Shown here piece after piece: positions 27,024-36,434 of a DNA stretch of 64,000 bases. Each line of letters begins with the position of its first letter. Position 1 is the stretch's first letter. The DNA is taken from contig LADW01000068.1 of NCBI GenBank assembly GCA_000961695.1, forward strand, positions 1 through 64,000, given 5' to 3'. The DNA is from Hyphomonadaceae bacterium BRH_c29 (GTDB lineage Bacteria > Pseudomonadota > Alphaproteobacteria > Caulobacterales > Hyphomonadaceae). The notes beneath the pieces are model-generated. The model worked only from the letters and a program-made list of their open reading frames with translations, made no database searches and was not told the origin of the DNA. Position numbers and translations under genes: made by a program.

Positions 27024-27701
27024 TCAAAACTTCGGACGTTCTTGGGGGGTCAGGTTTTCACCGGTGATCTGGAAATAGACGAATTCGGCAATATTAGTGC
27101 AATGGTCGCCGATCCGTTCCAAATTCTTGGCCATGAAGAGCATATGCGCTCCATCGCTGATCGAACGCGGATCTTCGATCATGTAGGTCAGCATTTCGCG
27201 AAACAACGCATTGTAGTGCTGGTCGATTTCATCATCACTTTCCCAAACGGCTTTTGCTTCGGCCGCATTAGCTGAAGCGTACGCGTTTAGCACTTGGTGC
27301 AATTGTCGCGACACGGGCTGCGCCATCCGGGCAACACCGCTGCGCATGGCGGGGGACACAGCTGTATCCAGGCTCAGGGCGCGCTTGCCGATATTCTTGG
27401 AAAGATCACCGATCCGTTCCAGCTCGCCCACCACCTTCAGGGCGGCAAACACAGAGCGCAGATCGTGCGCCATGGGTTGACGACGGGCAATCAGGCTGAC
27501 GATCTGCCGCTCAAGCTCAGCCTCCATCCGGTCGACCTCAGGGTCCCGGTCGATGACTTCGGCGGCAAGGTCGAGATCATTATGAAGCACGGCCTTACAG
27601 GAATCGACGATCATCATCTCAACGATCCCGCCCATGCGCAGAATATCTGCAGACAGACGGTCCAGTTCTTCAGTGAAGGCGGAAACAATATGGTCTGACA
27701 T
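27024..27701 (-). CDS. phoU: Phosphate transport/signalling regulator PhoU
   Basis: Links the Pst transporter to PhoR and keeps the Pho regulon off when phosphate is plentiful. The 225-residue protein is two PhoU three-helix repeats: VDRMEAELERQIVSLIARRQPMAHDLRSVFAALKVVGELERIGDLSKNI and MIEDPRSISDGAHMLFMAKNLERIGDHCTNIAE, both with the E-R-I-G-D metal-binding helix. It lies six bases after pstB and 31 bases before phoB. Confidence 0.95.
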   Translation of the reverse strand: MSDHIVSAFTEELDRLSADILRMGGIVEMMIVDSCKAVLHNDLDLAAEVIDRDPEVDRMEAELERQIVSLIARRQPMAHDLRSVFAALKVVGELERIGDLSKNIGKRALSLDTAVSPAMRSGVARMAQPVSRQLHQVLNAYASANAAEAKAVWESDDEIDQHYNALFREMLTYMIEDPRSISDGAHMLFMAKNLERIGDHCTNIAEFVYFQITGENLTPQERPKF

Positions 27702-27707
27702 GATCTT

Positions 27708-28535
27708 TTACCCGAAACGTCCCGTGATATAGTCTTCCGTGCGGCGCTCACGCGGACTGGTGAAAATTTGATCCGTATCGCCCACTTCCACCAGGGCGCC
27801 CAGATGGAAGAAGGCTGTGCGCTGAGACACGCGGGCCGCCTGTTGCATGGAGTGGGTCACGATAATGATACAGTATCGCTTGCGCAGGTCATCGATCAGC
27901 TCCTCGATCCGCGCGGTCGCAATCGGGTCAAGCGCAGAGCACGGCTCGTCCATCAGGATGACTTCCGGGCGCACGGCGATGGCGCGCGCGATACAGAGGC
28001 GCTGTTGCTGCCCTCCGGACAGGCTGGTTCCGGCCGCAGTCAGGCGGTCCTTCACCTCTTCCCAGAGGCCCGCCCGCTTCAGGCTTTTCTCGACGATCTC
28101 GTCCATGTCTTCGCGCCCTTCGGCCAGGCCATGGATGCGCGGGCCGTAAGCGATGTTCTCGTAGATGGATTTCGGGAAAGGGTTCGGCTTCTGGAACACC
28201 ATGCCGACGCGGGAGCGTAGCAGGACCGGATCGATGGAAGGCGAATTGATGTCCTTCCCTTCCATCAGGATCTCGCCTTCCACGCGGCAGCCTTCGATTG
28301 TGTCGTTCATCCGGTTCAGACAGCGCAGGAAAGTGGACTTGCCACACCCCGAAGGTCCGATCAGGGCGGTCACCGAACGGTCGGCAATATTCAGAGAGAC
28401 GTCATAGATCGCCTGTTTGCCGCTGTAAAAGACATTGATGTGGCGGCAGGACATCCGCACGGACGCGTCCGGCGCATCTGGCAGGACACCCGTGCCCATA
28501 GCCGCATTCTCTGCGCGTGTACCGTCCATCATCAT
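27708..28535 (-). CDS. pstB: Phosphate ABC transporter ATPase PstB
   Basis: ATP-binding subunit of the high-affinity phosphate importer, 275 residues. Walker A is [12 protein letters not shown], the signature [14 protein letters not shown], Walker [14 protein letters not shown], and the switch His is in [10 protein letters not shown]. The ATG overlaps the pstA stop (ATGA). The N-terminus has about 25 extra residues before the ABC core. Confidence 0.96.
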   Translation of the reverse strand: MMMDGTRAENAAMGTGVLPDAPDASVRMSCRHINVFYSGKQAIYDVSLNIADRSVTALIGPSGCGKSTFLRCLNRMNDTIEGCRVEGEILMEGKDINSPSIDPVLLRSRVGMVFQKPNPFPKSIYENIAYGPRIHGLAEGREDMDEIVEKSLKRAGLWEEVKDRLTAAGTSLSGGQQQRLCIARAIAVRPEVILMDEPCSALDPIATARIEELIDDLRKRYCIIIVTHSMQQAARVSQRTAFFHLGALVEVGDTDQIFTSPRERRTEDYITGRFG

Positions 28536-30097
28536 CTCCGCTCGAACTGGCGCCGCAGGAACACGACCACGATATTCATCGCTATCAGGAAGGTGAGCAG
28601 GATCAAAATGACCGCGCCCGTCATCGGCTCCCAGGCCCGCTCGGCCTGCGTCGCCCAGGAATAGATAAGGACGGGCAGCGCGGTGGCCTCATCAGTGGGG
28701 CTGCGCGGGACTTCCGCGACAAAGGCGACCATACCGATCAGCAGGAGCGGCGCCGTCTCGCCGAGCGCCCTCGCCATGCCGAGAATGGCCCCGGTCAGCA
28801 TACCCGGCGCGGCCAGCGGCAGCACATGGTGGAAAACCGTCTGCATCCGCGATGCGCCGATGGCGAGCGCTGCGTCACGCACCGATTGCGGCACCGATTT
28901 CAACGCCGAGCGGGACGCAATGATCACCACAGGCAGGATCAGCAAAGCCAGGACCAGCCCGCCCACAACTGGCGCCGAACGCGGCAATCCGAACGCCCCA
29001 AGGAACACGGCTGCCCCCAACAGGCCGAACACAATCGAAGGCACAGCCGCGAGATTGTTGATGTTGACCTCGATCAGACCGGTCACCCGGTTCCGCGGCG
29101 CAAATTCTTCCAGATAGATCGACGCGAGTATCCCGACCGGGATCGCCAGTGCGGCCGTTACAAGAAGCGTCAGTAATGAACCGACAATCGCCGCCAGCGC
29201 GCCCGCAAGCTCGGGTTGAGTGCTGTCTGTATGGGTCAGCAGGCTCCAATGCGGCACCCGCGCGATGCGGCCATCTGCTTTCAACGCGAGCAGCCAGGCG
29301 ATCTGCTGATCCGTGACGGGACGCTCAGACTCTGGTGCCAGGATCAGCTGAGCCCGAACCGGGTGCGTGCGGAAATCCTGCAGAGTTCCGGTCAGCAGCG
29401 TGCCGCTGGCACCAGAACTGTCGAGGCTGCTTGCCTTGAGGGTCGACAAACCCGCGCTCAACAGCACCGATCCCCCGCCCAGCATACCCGGCGACGGCAC
29501 GCCCTCCAGAGATGTGGCGGTGAGCAAGCGAGTGAACGCGCCCTCTCCGGTCAGGCTGATCGTCCCGGTCTCGACATCCTGCACGGCATCCACCCGGCCG
29601 ACAGGCACGGTCAGGTGCCGCGCAATGGCCCCTTTCAGATAGAGATCAAGATCGTCCGAAAGCGGCAGCCGGACATGGCGAACAGCCCCCACCGCTCGCC
29701 GATCGCGCACAATGGCCCGAGCCTCAGGCAGCACCGCCAGGCGGGTGATCAGGCCGTTCAGCGCATGCCGCTTCGCCGGGTCATCAATCGCTTCCGGGAA
29801 CCGTGCCAGCAGGTCCTCGTGCACACGCCGGTAAACCTCGTCCACCGGCGGCAGCGCATCGGGCGTCACATTGCCAAAGGTTTCACGGTCGACATCCAGA
29901 TCAAAGGCGACCACATGATAGCTCGCTGCCGACACGGCCTGTGTCGCAATCGACGCCAGCAACAATGCCAGCGCAGACAGCGCAAACCCAATGGCCAGGC
30001 GGCCATACCATTTGAAACGCCGGTCAGCCGCCCGCCGCCGGCGCAGCCGCTTCAGCGCCTTCTCACTGGCGAATGGAGGGGAGGACGACTCACTCAT
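28532..30097 (-). CDS. pstA: Phosphate ABC transporter permease PstA (long form)
   Basis: Membrane subunit of the phosphate importer. At 521 residues it is much longer than E. coli PstA (about 300). After a first membrane helix (about residues 30-55) there is a long periplasmic region of about 230 residues. The usual permease domain occupies the last 240 residues, with [49 protein letters not shown] and further helices. It overlaps pstC by eight bases and pstB by four. Confidence 0.92.
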   Translation of the reverse strand: MSESSSPPFASEKALKRLRRRRAADRRFKWYGRLAIGFALSALALLLASIATQAVSAASYHVVAFDLDVDRETFGNVTPDALPPVDEVYRRVHEDLLARFPEAIDDPAKRHALNGLITRLAVLPEARAIVRDRRAVGAVRHVRLPLSDDLDLYLKGAIARHLTVPVGRVDAVQDVETGTISLTGEGAFTRLLTATSLEGVPSPGMLGGGSVLLSAGLSTLKASSLDSSGASGTLLTGTLQDFRTHPVRAQLILAPESERPVTDQQIAWLLALKADGRIARVPHWSLLTHTDSTQPELAGALAAIVGSLLTLLVTAALAIPVGILASIYLEEFAPRNRVTGLIEVNINNLAAVPSIVFGLLGAAVFLGAFGLPRSAPVVGGLVLALLILPVVIIASRSALKSVPQSVRDAALAIGASRMQTVFHHVLPLAAPGMLTGAILGMARALGETAPLLLIGMVAFVAEVPRSPTDEATALPVLIYSWATQAERAWEPMTGAVILILLTFLIAMNIVVVFLRRQFERR

Positions 30098-31520
30098 ATT
30101 TTTCCCGGAACCGTTTTACCACAGTGATGGCGACAAGGTTGAACACGAGCGTGACGAGAAACAGCACAAGCCCCAGCGCGAAGGCCGACAGCGTTTTCGG
30201 ACTGTCGAATTCGGATTCGCCGGTCAGCAGCGACACGATCTGAACCGTGATCGTGGTTAGGTCAGAGGTCGGATCCGGAGATATCCGCGCACGCTGGCCT
30301 GCCGCCATGACCACGATCATGGTCTCGCCGATGGCGCGGGAGACTGCCAGCAGAAGCGCCGCGATAATCCCCGGCAGCGCTGCCGGCACCACGACCTGAC
30401 GGATCGCCTCGGACTTGGTCGCCCCCATCGCGAAGGCTCCGTCGCGCAAGGACTGCGGCACCGCACGGATCACATCGTCTGACAGCGAGGACACGAACGG
30501 GATCACCATGATCCCCATGACAATCCCCGCGGCGAGCGCACTTGTGGGCTGGGCCGCGAGGAGCGCGCCATCTGCCAGCCCCCAGGCGATCAGCTGAGCA
30601 TTGATCCACAGCGCCACCGTTCGAACGGTCGGCGCAATCACAAGCAGGGCGAAGAAGCCGTACACAACGGTCGGGATGCCCGCCAGGATCTCCAGCAAGG
30701 GCTTGATGATCGCGCGCACCCGCCCACTCGCATATTCGGACAGGTAAATCGCGGCGAACAGGCCGACGGGCGCCGCCACCACCATCGCCAGGAACGATAT
30801 CATGAACGTGCCGAAGAACAGCGGCAGCGCCCCGAACTCCGCGCTTGTCTGCGCATTCCAGCGCGTTCCGAACAGGAAGTCCCACACCGGCACTTCGGCA
30901 AAGAAGCGCATGCTCTCGAACACGAGCGAGGCGACGATGCCTACCGTCGTCGCGATGGCCAGTGCGGCGCACAGGAACAGGAACCATTCGATCCCGCTCT
31001 CGACATGCTGGCGCGCGCGGAAGGCTGGAGACAAGCTCCGCCTCGCCAGCACCATACCGCCGAAAGACAGGACGCAGGCAAGCAGCAGCGTCAAGAGGTT
31101 CAGCGTGCCACGAATCTCGCCATAGCGATCGGTCACCGTGTCGAACACACGCTCCCCACTCAGGAAGTCCGGCATCCGGGCCGCACGGGCCACCGTTTCG
31201 ATATAGGTGGTCAGCTCGCCGGGCGAGAGGATCGAGAAGCCAGCCGGCAATTCGCTGCGCAGAATCGCTCGTGACGTGCCCTCCCCAAAAAATGTATACC
31301 CCAGCCCCACCAGCACAACCGGCACCAGGCTCCACATCAGAACGAAGTAGCCATGCGCGTTCGGGCGTGAGTTCGGGTGCTCGTCTCCATTGAACGAAAA
31401 CTGCTCAGCCCGCAGGCGCCCTGCAATGAATCCAAGGGATGCAAGAGTCACCGCTGCCGCGAGGAGCAGGAAGTCCATTGGCAGGTGGCCCAATTCCGAG
31501 AGCATCCAGTCCCCGTTCAA
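30090..31520 (-). CDS. pstC: Phosphate ABC transporter permease PstC (long form)
   Basis: Partner permease of PstA, 476 residues; E. coli PstC is about 320. The extra N-terminal half has several membrane helices and a periplasmic segment (SILSPGELTTYIETVARAARMPDF). The permease core follows with MVVAAPVGLFAAIYLSEYASGRVRAIIKPLLEILAGIPTVVYGF and SLRDGAFAMGATKSEAIRQVVVPAALPGI. A Met at 31505 is an alternative start. A Pho box lies 31 bases upstream. No pstS (binding protein) is found in the window. Confidence 0.93.
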   Translation of the reverse strand: MNGDWMLSELGHLPMDFLLLAAAVTLASLGFIAGRLRAEQFSFNGDEHPNSRPNAHGYFVLMWSLVPVVLVGLGYTFFGEGTSRAILRSELPAGFSILSPGELTTYIETVARAARMPDFLSGERVFDTVTDRYGEIRGTLNLLTLLLACVLSFGGMVLARRSLSPAFRARQHVESGIEWFLFLCAALAIATTVGIVASLVFESMRFFAEVPVWDFLFGTRWNAQTSAEFGALPLFFGTFMISFLAMVVAAPVGLFAAIYLSEYASGRVRAIIKPLLEILAGIPTVVYGFFALLVIAPTVRTVALWINAQLIAWGLADGALLAAQPTSALAAGIVMGIMVIPFVSSLSDDVIRAVPQSLRDGAFAMGATKSEAIRQVVVPAALPGIIAALLLAVSRAIGETMIVVMAAGQRARISPDPTSDLTTITVQIVSLLTGESEFDSPKTLSAFALGLVLFLVTLVFNLVAITVVKRFREKYE

Positions 31521-31550
31521 CCGTCAGCTGTGCACCCCTTACTGGAGTGC

Positions 31551-31569
31551 AGCGACACTTATGTGACAA
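31551..31569 (-). promoter_or_regulatory. Pho box upstream of pstC
   Basis: On the minus strand the sequence TTGTCACATAAGTGTCGCT holds two TGTC[A/G] half sites 11 bases apart, the exact spacing of the PhoB consensus (CTGTCAT-A4-CTGTCA). It ends about 30 bases before the pstC start and also lies in the promoter region of the divergent hslV. PhoB, its expected ligand, is encoded at the end of the same operon. Confidence 0.7.
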
Positions 31570-31635
31570 TTCGTGCCGACAAAGCGGCCCAGCCGACTCC
31601 TTGCACCTGAGCACCTGATCGTCCACATCTCTGGC

Positions 31636-32196
31636 ATGACTGGCGCACCCGATCCCACTTCACCCGGCTGGCATGGAACCACCATCCTGGCCGTTCGCAA
31701 GAACAATAAACTTGTCATGCTCTCGGATGGGCAGGTCTCGATGGGCCAGACCATCATGAAGGGCAATGCGAGGAAGGTCCGGCGACTGGCCGATGGCAAG
31801 ATCCTCGCCGGATTTGCTGGGGCGACGGCGGATGCCTTCACCCTGTTCGAGCGGCTTGAGGTCAAGCTGGAGCGCCATGCTGGCCAGCTCTCGCGCGCCG
31901 CTGTGGAACTCGCCAAAGACTGGCGGACCGAGAAATACCTCCAGAAACTGGAAGCCCTGCTGATCGTGGCCGACAAGGAGGTCACGCTGGTCCTGACAGG
32001 CGCGGGAGACGTGCTGGAGCCCGAACACCATGTCGTGGCCGTCGGCTCCGGCGGCAATTACGCCCTGTCTGCAGCCCGCGCCCTCTATGAATACGAGGAA
32101 GATGCCGAAGTGCTCGGTCGCAAGGCAATGCAGATCGCCGCCGACATCTGCGTTTATACCAACGGCCATTTCACGGTCGAAACCCTCGACATCTGA
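31636..32196 (+). CDS. hslV: ATP-dependent protease peptidase subunit HslV
   Basis: Proteolytic subunit of the HslUV protease. From the ATG at 31636 it is 186 residues with a short propeptide ([14 protein letters not shown]). The catalytic Thr15 in [11 protein letters not shown] becomes the new N-terminus after processing. Proteasome-beta-type blocks follow: [56 protein letters not shown]. The frame is open further upstream but lacks family similarity there. hslU follows 18 bases later. Confidence 0.94.
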   Translation: MTGAPDPTSPGWHGTTILAVRKNNKLVMLSDGQVSMGQTIMKGNARKVRRLADGKILAGFAGATADAFTLFERLEVKLERHAGQLSRAAVELAKDWRTEKYLQKLEALLIVADKEVTLVLTGAGDVLEPEHHVVAVGSGGNYALSAARALYEYEEDAEVLGRKAMQIAADICVYTNGHFTVETLDI

Positions 32197-32214
32197 TCAG
32201 GCGCTGCATTTTTC

Positions 32215-33522
32215 ATGACTGAACTTACCCCCCGCGAAATTGTTGTTGAACTCGACCGCCACATCGTTGGCCAGACCGGTGCCAAGCGCGCAGTGGCCAT
32301 TGCCCTGCGCAATCGCTGGCGCCGCAAGCAGACCCCGGAAAACCTTCAAGGCGAGATCACACCCAAGAACATCCTGATGATCGGGCCGACCGGCGTCGGC
32401 AAGACGGAAGTCTCGCGCCGCCTCGCCCGTCTCGCCAACGCCCCCTTCCTGAAGGTTGAGGCCACCAAGTTCACCGAGGTCGGCTATGTCGGGCGTGACG
32501 TGGAACAGATCATCCGCGACCTGGTCGAAACCGCCGTCGGCATGGTACGCGAGCAAAAGCGCGCTGGTGTGCAGCAAAAGGCCCAGGACGCCGCCGAGGA
32601 ACGCCTGCTTGACGCCCTCGTCGGCGCAGAGGCCCAGTCCTCCACCCGCGAAGTCTTCCGCCGCAAGCTGCGAGACGGCGACCTCGACGACAAGGAAGTC
32701 GACATCGACATGCCCGAATCCGGCAGTCCGATGGAAATGTTCGACATACCCGGCCAGGGCGGCTCCATGGGCATGATCAATCTGTCCGACATGCTGGGCA
32801 AGGCCATGGGCGGCAATCGCACCAAGCGCGTCCGCACCACCGTGAAAGAGGCCTACAAGCCCCTCCTGGACGAAGAAGCCGACAAGATGATCGACGAGGA
32901 AGCGATCGTCCGCGAAGCCGTGAACGCGGTCGAACAGGACGGCATCGTCTTCCTAGACGAGATCGACAAGATCGCCGCCAAGTCAGAACGCGGCGGCGCC
33001 GATGTCAGCCGCGAGGGCGTGCAGCGTGACCTCCTGCCCCTGATCGAAGGCACGACCGTCTCCACCAAACGCGGCGCGATCAAGACGGACCACATCCTCT
33101 TCATCGCCTCTGGCGCATTCCATGTGTCCAAACCGTCAGACCTGCTGCCCGAACTTCAGGGCCGCCTGCCGATCCGTGTGGAGCTGGAAGCCCTCTCCCG
33201 CGATGACCTGCGCCGCATCCTGGTCGAACCGGAAGCCAGCCTGATCCGCCAGTACGAGGCCCTGATGGCCGCCGAGGGCGTCACGCTCGTCTTCGAGGAC
33301 GCTGCCATCGACCGCCTGGCAGACCTCGCCGAAGCCGTGAATAACAGCGTCGAGAATATCGGCGCCCGCCGCCTGCAAACCGTTCTGGAACGCCTGCTGG
33401 ACGAGATCAGCTTCGAAGCGCCCGAGCGAACGGGCGAGACAATCACGATCACGGCGGACTATGTGAACGAACGCGTCAGCGGCCTCGCCGCCGATGCGGA
33501 CCTGTCGAAATTCATCCTGTAA
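32215..33522 (+). CDS. hslU: ATP-dependent protease ATPase subunit HslU
   Basis: AAA+ unfoldase that feeds substrates to HslV, 435 residues. It starts [20 protein letters not shown]. Walker A is GPTGVGKTE (57-65), followed by the pore motif [14 protein letters not shown]. The I-domain insert is about 110-230, Walker B is [14 protein letters not shown], and sensor 2 is [20 protein letters not shown]. Its 3' end is ten bases from the converging Nudix gene. Confidence 0.96.
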   Translation: MTELTPREIVVELDRHIVGQTGAKRAVAIALRNRWRRKQTPENLQGEITPKNILMIGPTGVGKTEVSRRLARLANAPFLKVEATKFTEVGYVGRDVEQIIRDLVETAVGMVREQKRAGVQQKAQDAAEERLLDALVGAEAQSSTREVFRRKLRDGDLDDKEVDIDMPESGSPMEMFDIPGQGGSMGMINLSDMLGKAMGGNRTKRVRTTVKEAYKPLLDEEADKMIDEEAIVREAVNAVEQDGIVFLDEIDKIAAKSERGGADVSREGVQRDLLPLIEGTTVSTKRGAIKTDHILFIASGAFHVSKPSDLLPELQGRLPIRVELEALSRDDLRRILVEPEASLIRQYEALMAAEGVTLVFEDAAIDRLADLAEAVNNSVENIGARRLQTVLERLLDEISFEAPERTGETITITADYVNERVSGLAADADLSKFIL

Positions 33523-33531
33523 CGGAAGGTC

Positions 33532-34338
33532 TCAGACCTTGACGTTGGAGAGCAGCTCCACCGTCTGGCCATAGCCTTCCACGTCCGGAATGAAGAGACA
33601 GGGATTGCCGTTCTCATCCTTGCCGGCTTTGGGCAGCACGGTCGGTACGTCCATTGCTCCGAAGCGAGCCATAGCGTCGCTGACAGATGTTGCCAGCGTC
33701 AGGCGCTTCAGGTTCATCCGTGTCGGGAAGATAATCGTGGCGCGGCCATCGGCTTCCTGGGCCAACGCCTCTTCAGCTGACAGCCAGACTGCATCGGTCG
33801 TCTCACGGCCATCGTGTGCCGCAATCTGTTCCGGCGGGGCGGGCGCGAGATAGAAATGCGTGTCGAACCGTTTCGGCATCATGGTTGGCGTGATCCAGTG
33901 GCCAAACTGGATCAGGCTGTCGAGTGCCAGGACAAGGTCATGCGCGCGCAGCAGGTCCAGGAAGCTCATCTCGCCCCGGTCAACGGCATGACGGTGCGGG
34001 GCCAGCTTGTCCGCGATGTCCGCGCCAACCAGCGGCGCACCCGTGCCGCGGGCTGAGGCCGGACGGACCAGCAGCAAGCCACTCTCCTCAAACGCCTCCC
34101 TCAGGGCTGCGATGCGAGCATCCTGCTGCACCGGACCATAGTCACCATCGGTGTAAGCATCCCAGTCTGTCCGGGAGTCATCTCCACTGGCCTTGCCGCC
34201 CGGAAACACCAGCGCACCCGCCGCGAAATCAATCTCGTAGTGGCGCTTGACCATGAGCACTTCCGGCGGGCCTTCGGCCGCGTCGCGTAGCATCAAGATT
34301 GTGGCGGACAGGCGTGGCTCGGACGGCGTCTTTTCCAT
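33532..34338 (-). CDS. Nudix hydrolase
   Basis: A 268-residue pyrophosphohydrolase. It starts at the Met at 34338 (MEKTPSEPRLSATILML) behind GGGGGAG. The Nudix motif is split: FPGGKASGDDS is followed by a roughly 20-residue insert and then AALREAFEESGLLLVRP, which holds the R-E-x2-E-E metal ligands. This long-spaced form resembles NUDT19/CoA-diphosphatase relatives. The C-terminal half has WITPTMMPKRFDTHFYLAPAP and TDAVWLSAEEAL. The substrate is not determined. Confidence 0.85.
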   Translation of the reverse strand: MEKTPSEPRLSATILMLRDAAEGPPEVLMVKRHYEIDFAAGALVFPGGKASGDDSRTDWDAYTDGDYGPVQQDARIAALREAFEESGLLLVRPASARGTGAPLVGADIADKLAPHRHAVDRGEMSFLDLLRAHDLVLALDSLIQFGHWITPTMMPKRFDTHFYLAPAPPEQIAAHDGRETTDAVWLSAEEALAQEADGRATIIFPTRMNLKRLTLATSVSDAMARFGAMDVPTVLPKAGKDENGNPCLFIPDVEGYGQTVELLSNVKV

Positions 34339-34451
34339 TTTACTCCCCCTATCGGGCAAATTTCATCGAAATGTGCCTCTGTTCTTACGCGTGATCTTCA
34401 GCCTCCACCCTTAGGGAAGGCAAGACCAACAAGGAAGATGAGCGGAACACA

Positions 34452-35126
34452 ATGAAACAGACTTGGGCAGCCACCTCCGTCCAAACCCTTCCGGCACCGA
34501 ACGTTCGCTTTGAGCCGGTTCTGGATCTTGCCACGGGCGACGCGCTCGGCATGGCGGCGGAACTGCCTTTCTGCTTCGAAGATGGCCCCTCTTTCGGCCC
34601 GGCACGCGCCCGCCAGAGCGAATCCAACTCAGCCAAATGGGTTGCAGACCGGATCGGCGAAGTCGCCTGCGTCGCGCATGAATTCCGCCAGGACCACCGC
34701 CCGATCATCCTGCCGGCCCCGGTTGCCGCCTTGGCAAACCCGGACACGGCTCTGGCCTGCGATGCCCGCGTGCGTCGCTCCACTTTCTGCCAGCAGGAAT
34801 TCTGCCTCGAATTCACGGATACCGCGTTTGCCGGCGATCCTGCCGACTGCACCAGCCGCGTCGCGCACTTCCGCCGCCATGGCTTCCGCGTCTCTGTCGA
34901 CATGCGCAAGTCCTGGTCGACGCCGCTCGCTGAAGGCATGCGCCTTCTGATCGACACGCTGCGGGTGGATGCCCGCAACCTGGACTGCGAAGACCTTATG
35001 GAAACCTGCGAAGTGGCTGCCACTGCGGGCATTCTGGTCATCGCCGAGAATGCTCACTGGCGTGATGCCGACGAACTCGGCCGCCTCGGCATTTCAGCCG
35101 GCACACGCCTGCGCGCGGACGCTTAA
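34452..35126 (+). CDS. Degenerate EAL-domain protein
   Basis: A 224-residue protein whose layout follows a c-di-GMP phosphodiesterase EAL domain: FEPVLDLATGDALGMAAELPF at the N-terminus; FCLEFTDTAF; GFRVSVDMRKSWSTPLAEG where active enzymes have the DDFG loop; LRVDARNLDC in place of the KID strand; and ILVIAENAHWRDADELGRLGI in place of AEGVET. The catalytic EAL, DDFG and later Glu residues are all replaced. It should not hydrolyse c-di-GMP; a binding or protein-contact role is inferred. It starts at 34452 and converges with the DUF2336 gene, overlapping by four bases. Confidence 0.65.
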   Translation: MKQTWAATSVQTLPAPNVRFEPVLDLATGDALGMAAELPFCFEDGPSFGPARARQSESNSAKWVADRIGEVACVAHEFRQDHRPIILPAPVAALANPDTALACDARVRRSTFCQQEFCLEFTDTAFAGDPADCTSRVAHFRRHGFRVSVDMRKSWSTPLAEGMRLLIDTLRVDARNLDCEDLMETCEVAATAGILVIAENAHWRDADELGRLGISAGTRLRADA

Positions 35127-36286
35127 GCGGCGTCGCCGTCCGCGACGGCTTTTTCTTCGGCCGCCGCCATTTCGGAATAATAATCGAGCTTTTCGAGCAG
35201 GTATTCGAGGTCATCTTTCGGGATGGCCTGGAACTGCGTCAGCACACGCTCGATCATGCGGGCCCGGAAGCGGGCCCGGTCGTTCGTGCCGCCGTCATAG
35301 CTCGTCTCGTGGAACACGCCCACCGCCGCCTTGAAGGCCGGCAACATCTTGCGCGGCAGTCCGGCCCGGTCGAACACGGCCTGCAGGCCCAGAGGGCCAG
35401 CATCGTGGATCATGAGCCAGACACGCTGGTGTGCGACGCCTGACAGTTCCGCCAGTGCGTGCTCCACAAACGGCATCTGACCACAGCAGAGCGCACGCAT
35501 GATCAGGGAATGGCTGAGCCGCCCATTCAGGTTCAGCTGGCCGACAAAGCGCGGCAGGTCATTCGTGCGGCCCGCCTGCTCAACCAGGTCGACGGTCGCC
35601 CGCTCGCGCGCCCCGGCAGCCAGATCAATCGCCATCTGCGCTGGTAATTCATGACGGTTCACCAGCATGTCGAACAGCTGGCCCGAGACGAGCGCAACCA
35701 TCTTCTCGGCGATATGCATCGGGATAAAGTCGCGCCGGATCAGGCCCGTCTGGACGATCTCATCGCTGCCAAAGCGGCGCAACGTCTCATCATAGGCCCG
35801 GTCAGTGTAATCGGCATTCGTATTGGCGGCGAGCGCGCGGACAGCTTCGACTGCGCCATGCTCTGAAATCACTTCGGTCAGCGTCACGGTGATACTGTCG
35901 CGCGCCGCAATCGCGGCCTGCTTCGCCGCTGTCACAGACAGGACCAGCTCGATCAGGTCTTCCTCAGTGAAAACGGGCGAATCCTGCAGCACCGGAATGG
36001 CCACGGCCTCGATGTCCTGCGCCAGTTTCAGCGCAATGGCACGCGGCAGGATCGGCGAATTGCGCAGCGTGACCGACAGCGTGCGCCGCACGAGGTCCGC
36101 CGCGTCATCCGCGAGAATCGCCATGATCTCTTCGGCGTATTTCCGCTCGTCATCGCTCAGTACGTCCAGCGCGATACGGCGGCACAGTCTGTGCGCCACC
36201 GAAGCGCGCTGCTCCGGCGTTTCGCCCTTCATCAGGCGGTGGATGTCCTGCTCGGTCAGTTGCGGCCGGATGGCTTGTACGCTCAT
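35123..36286 (-). CDS. DUF2336 domain protein
   Basis: A 387-residue soluble, all-helical protein of the alphaproteobacterial DUF2336 family. It has HEAT-like helical repeats (VRRTLSVTLRNSPILPRAIALKLAQDIEAVAIPVLQ; ELVLSVTAAKQAAIAARDSI; GLIRRDFIPMHIAEKMVALVSGQLFDMLV). The function is unknown. No catalytic motif is visible. It is alone between the EAL-like gene (convergent) and trigger factor (same strand, upstream). Confidence 0.82.
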   Translation of the reverse strand: MSVQAIRPQLTEQDIHRLMKGETPEQRASVAHRLCRRIALDVLSDDERKYAEEIMAILADDAADLVRRTLSVTLRNSPILPRAIALKLAQDIEAVAIPVLQDSPVFTEEDLIELVLSVTAAKQAAIAARDSITVTLTEVISEHGAVEAVRALAANTNADYTDRAYDETLRRFGSDEIVQTGLIRRDFIPMHIAEKMVALVSGQLFDMLVNRHELPAQMAIDLAAGARERATVDLVEQAGRTNDLPRFVGQLNLNGRLSHSLIMRALCCGQMPFVEHALAELSGVAHQRVWLMIHDAGPLGLQAVFDRAGLPRKMLPAFKAAVGVFHETSYDGGTNDRARFRARMIERVLTQFQAIPKDDLEYLLEKLDYYSEMAAAEEKAVADGDAA

Positions 36287-36380
36287 AGGAACCGAAACCC
36301 CTCATTAACGATTCGAGGCACCATCGCCTGCGACGGTTAATAGGCGGTTTACCAACTGGCTCACACCCGGACTGAACAGC

Positions 36381-36408
36381 AAAACGCCGGACCCTGGGGC
36401 CCGGCGTC
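36381..36408 (-). terminator. Intrinsic terminator after tig
   Basis: Read on the minus strand: stem ACGCCGG/CCGGCGT around a GC-rich loop, followed by TTTT. It lies 27 bases past the tig stop. Confidence 0.75.
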
Positions 36409-36434
36409 ATGAAATTTCTGTCAGGAAAGAAAGA

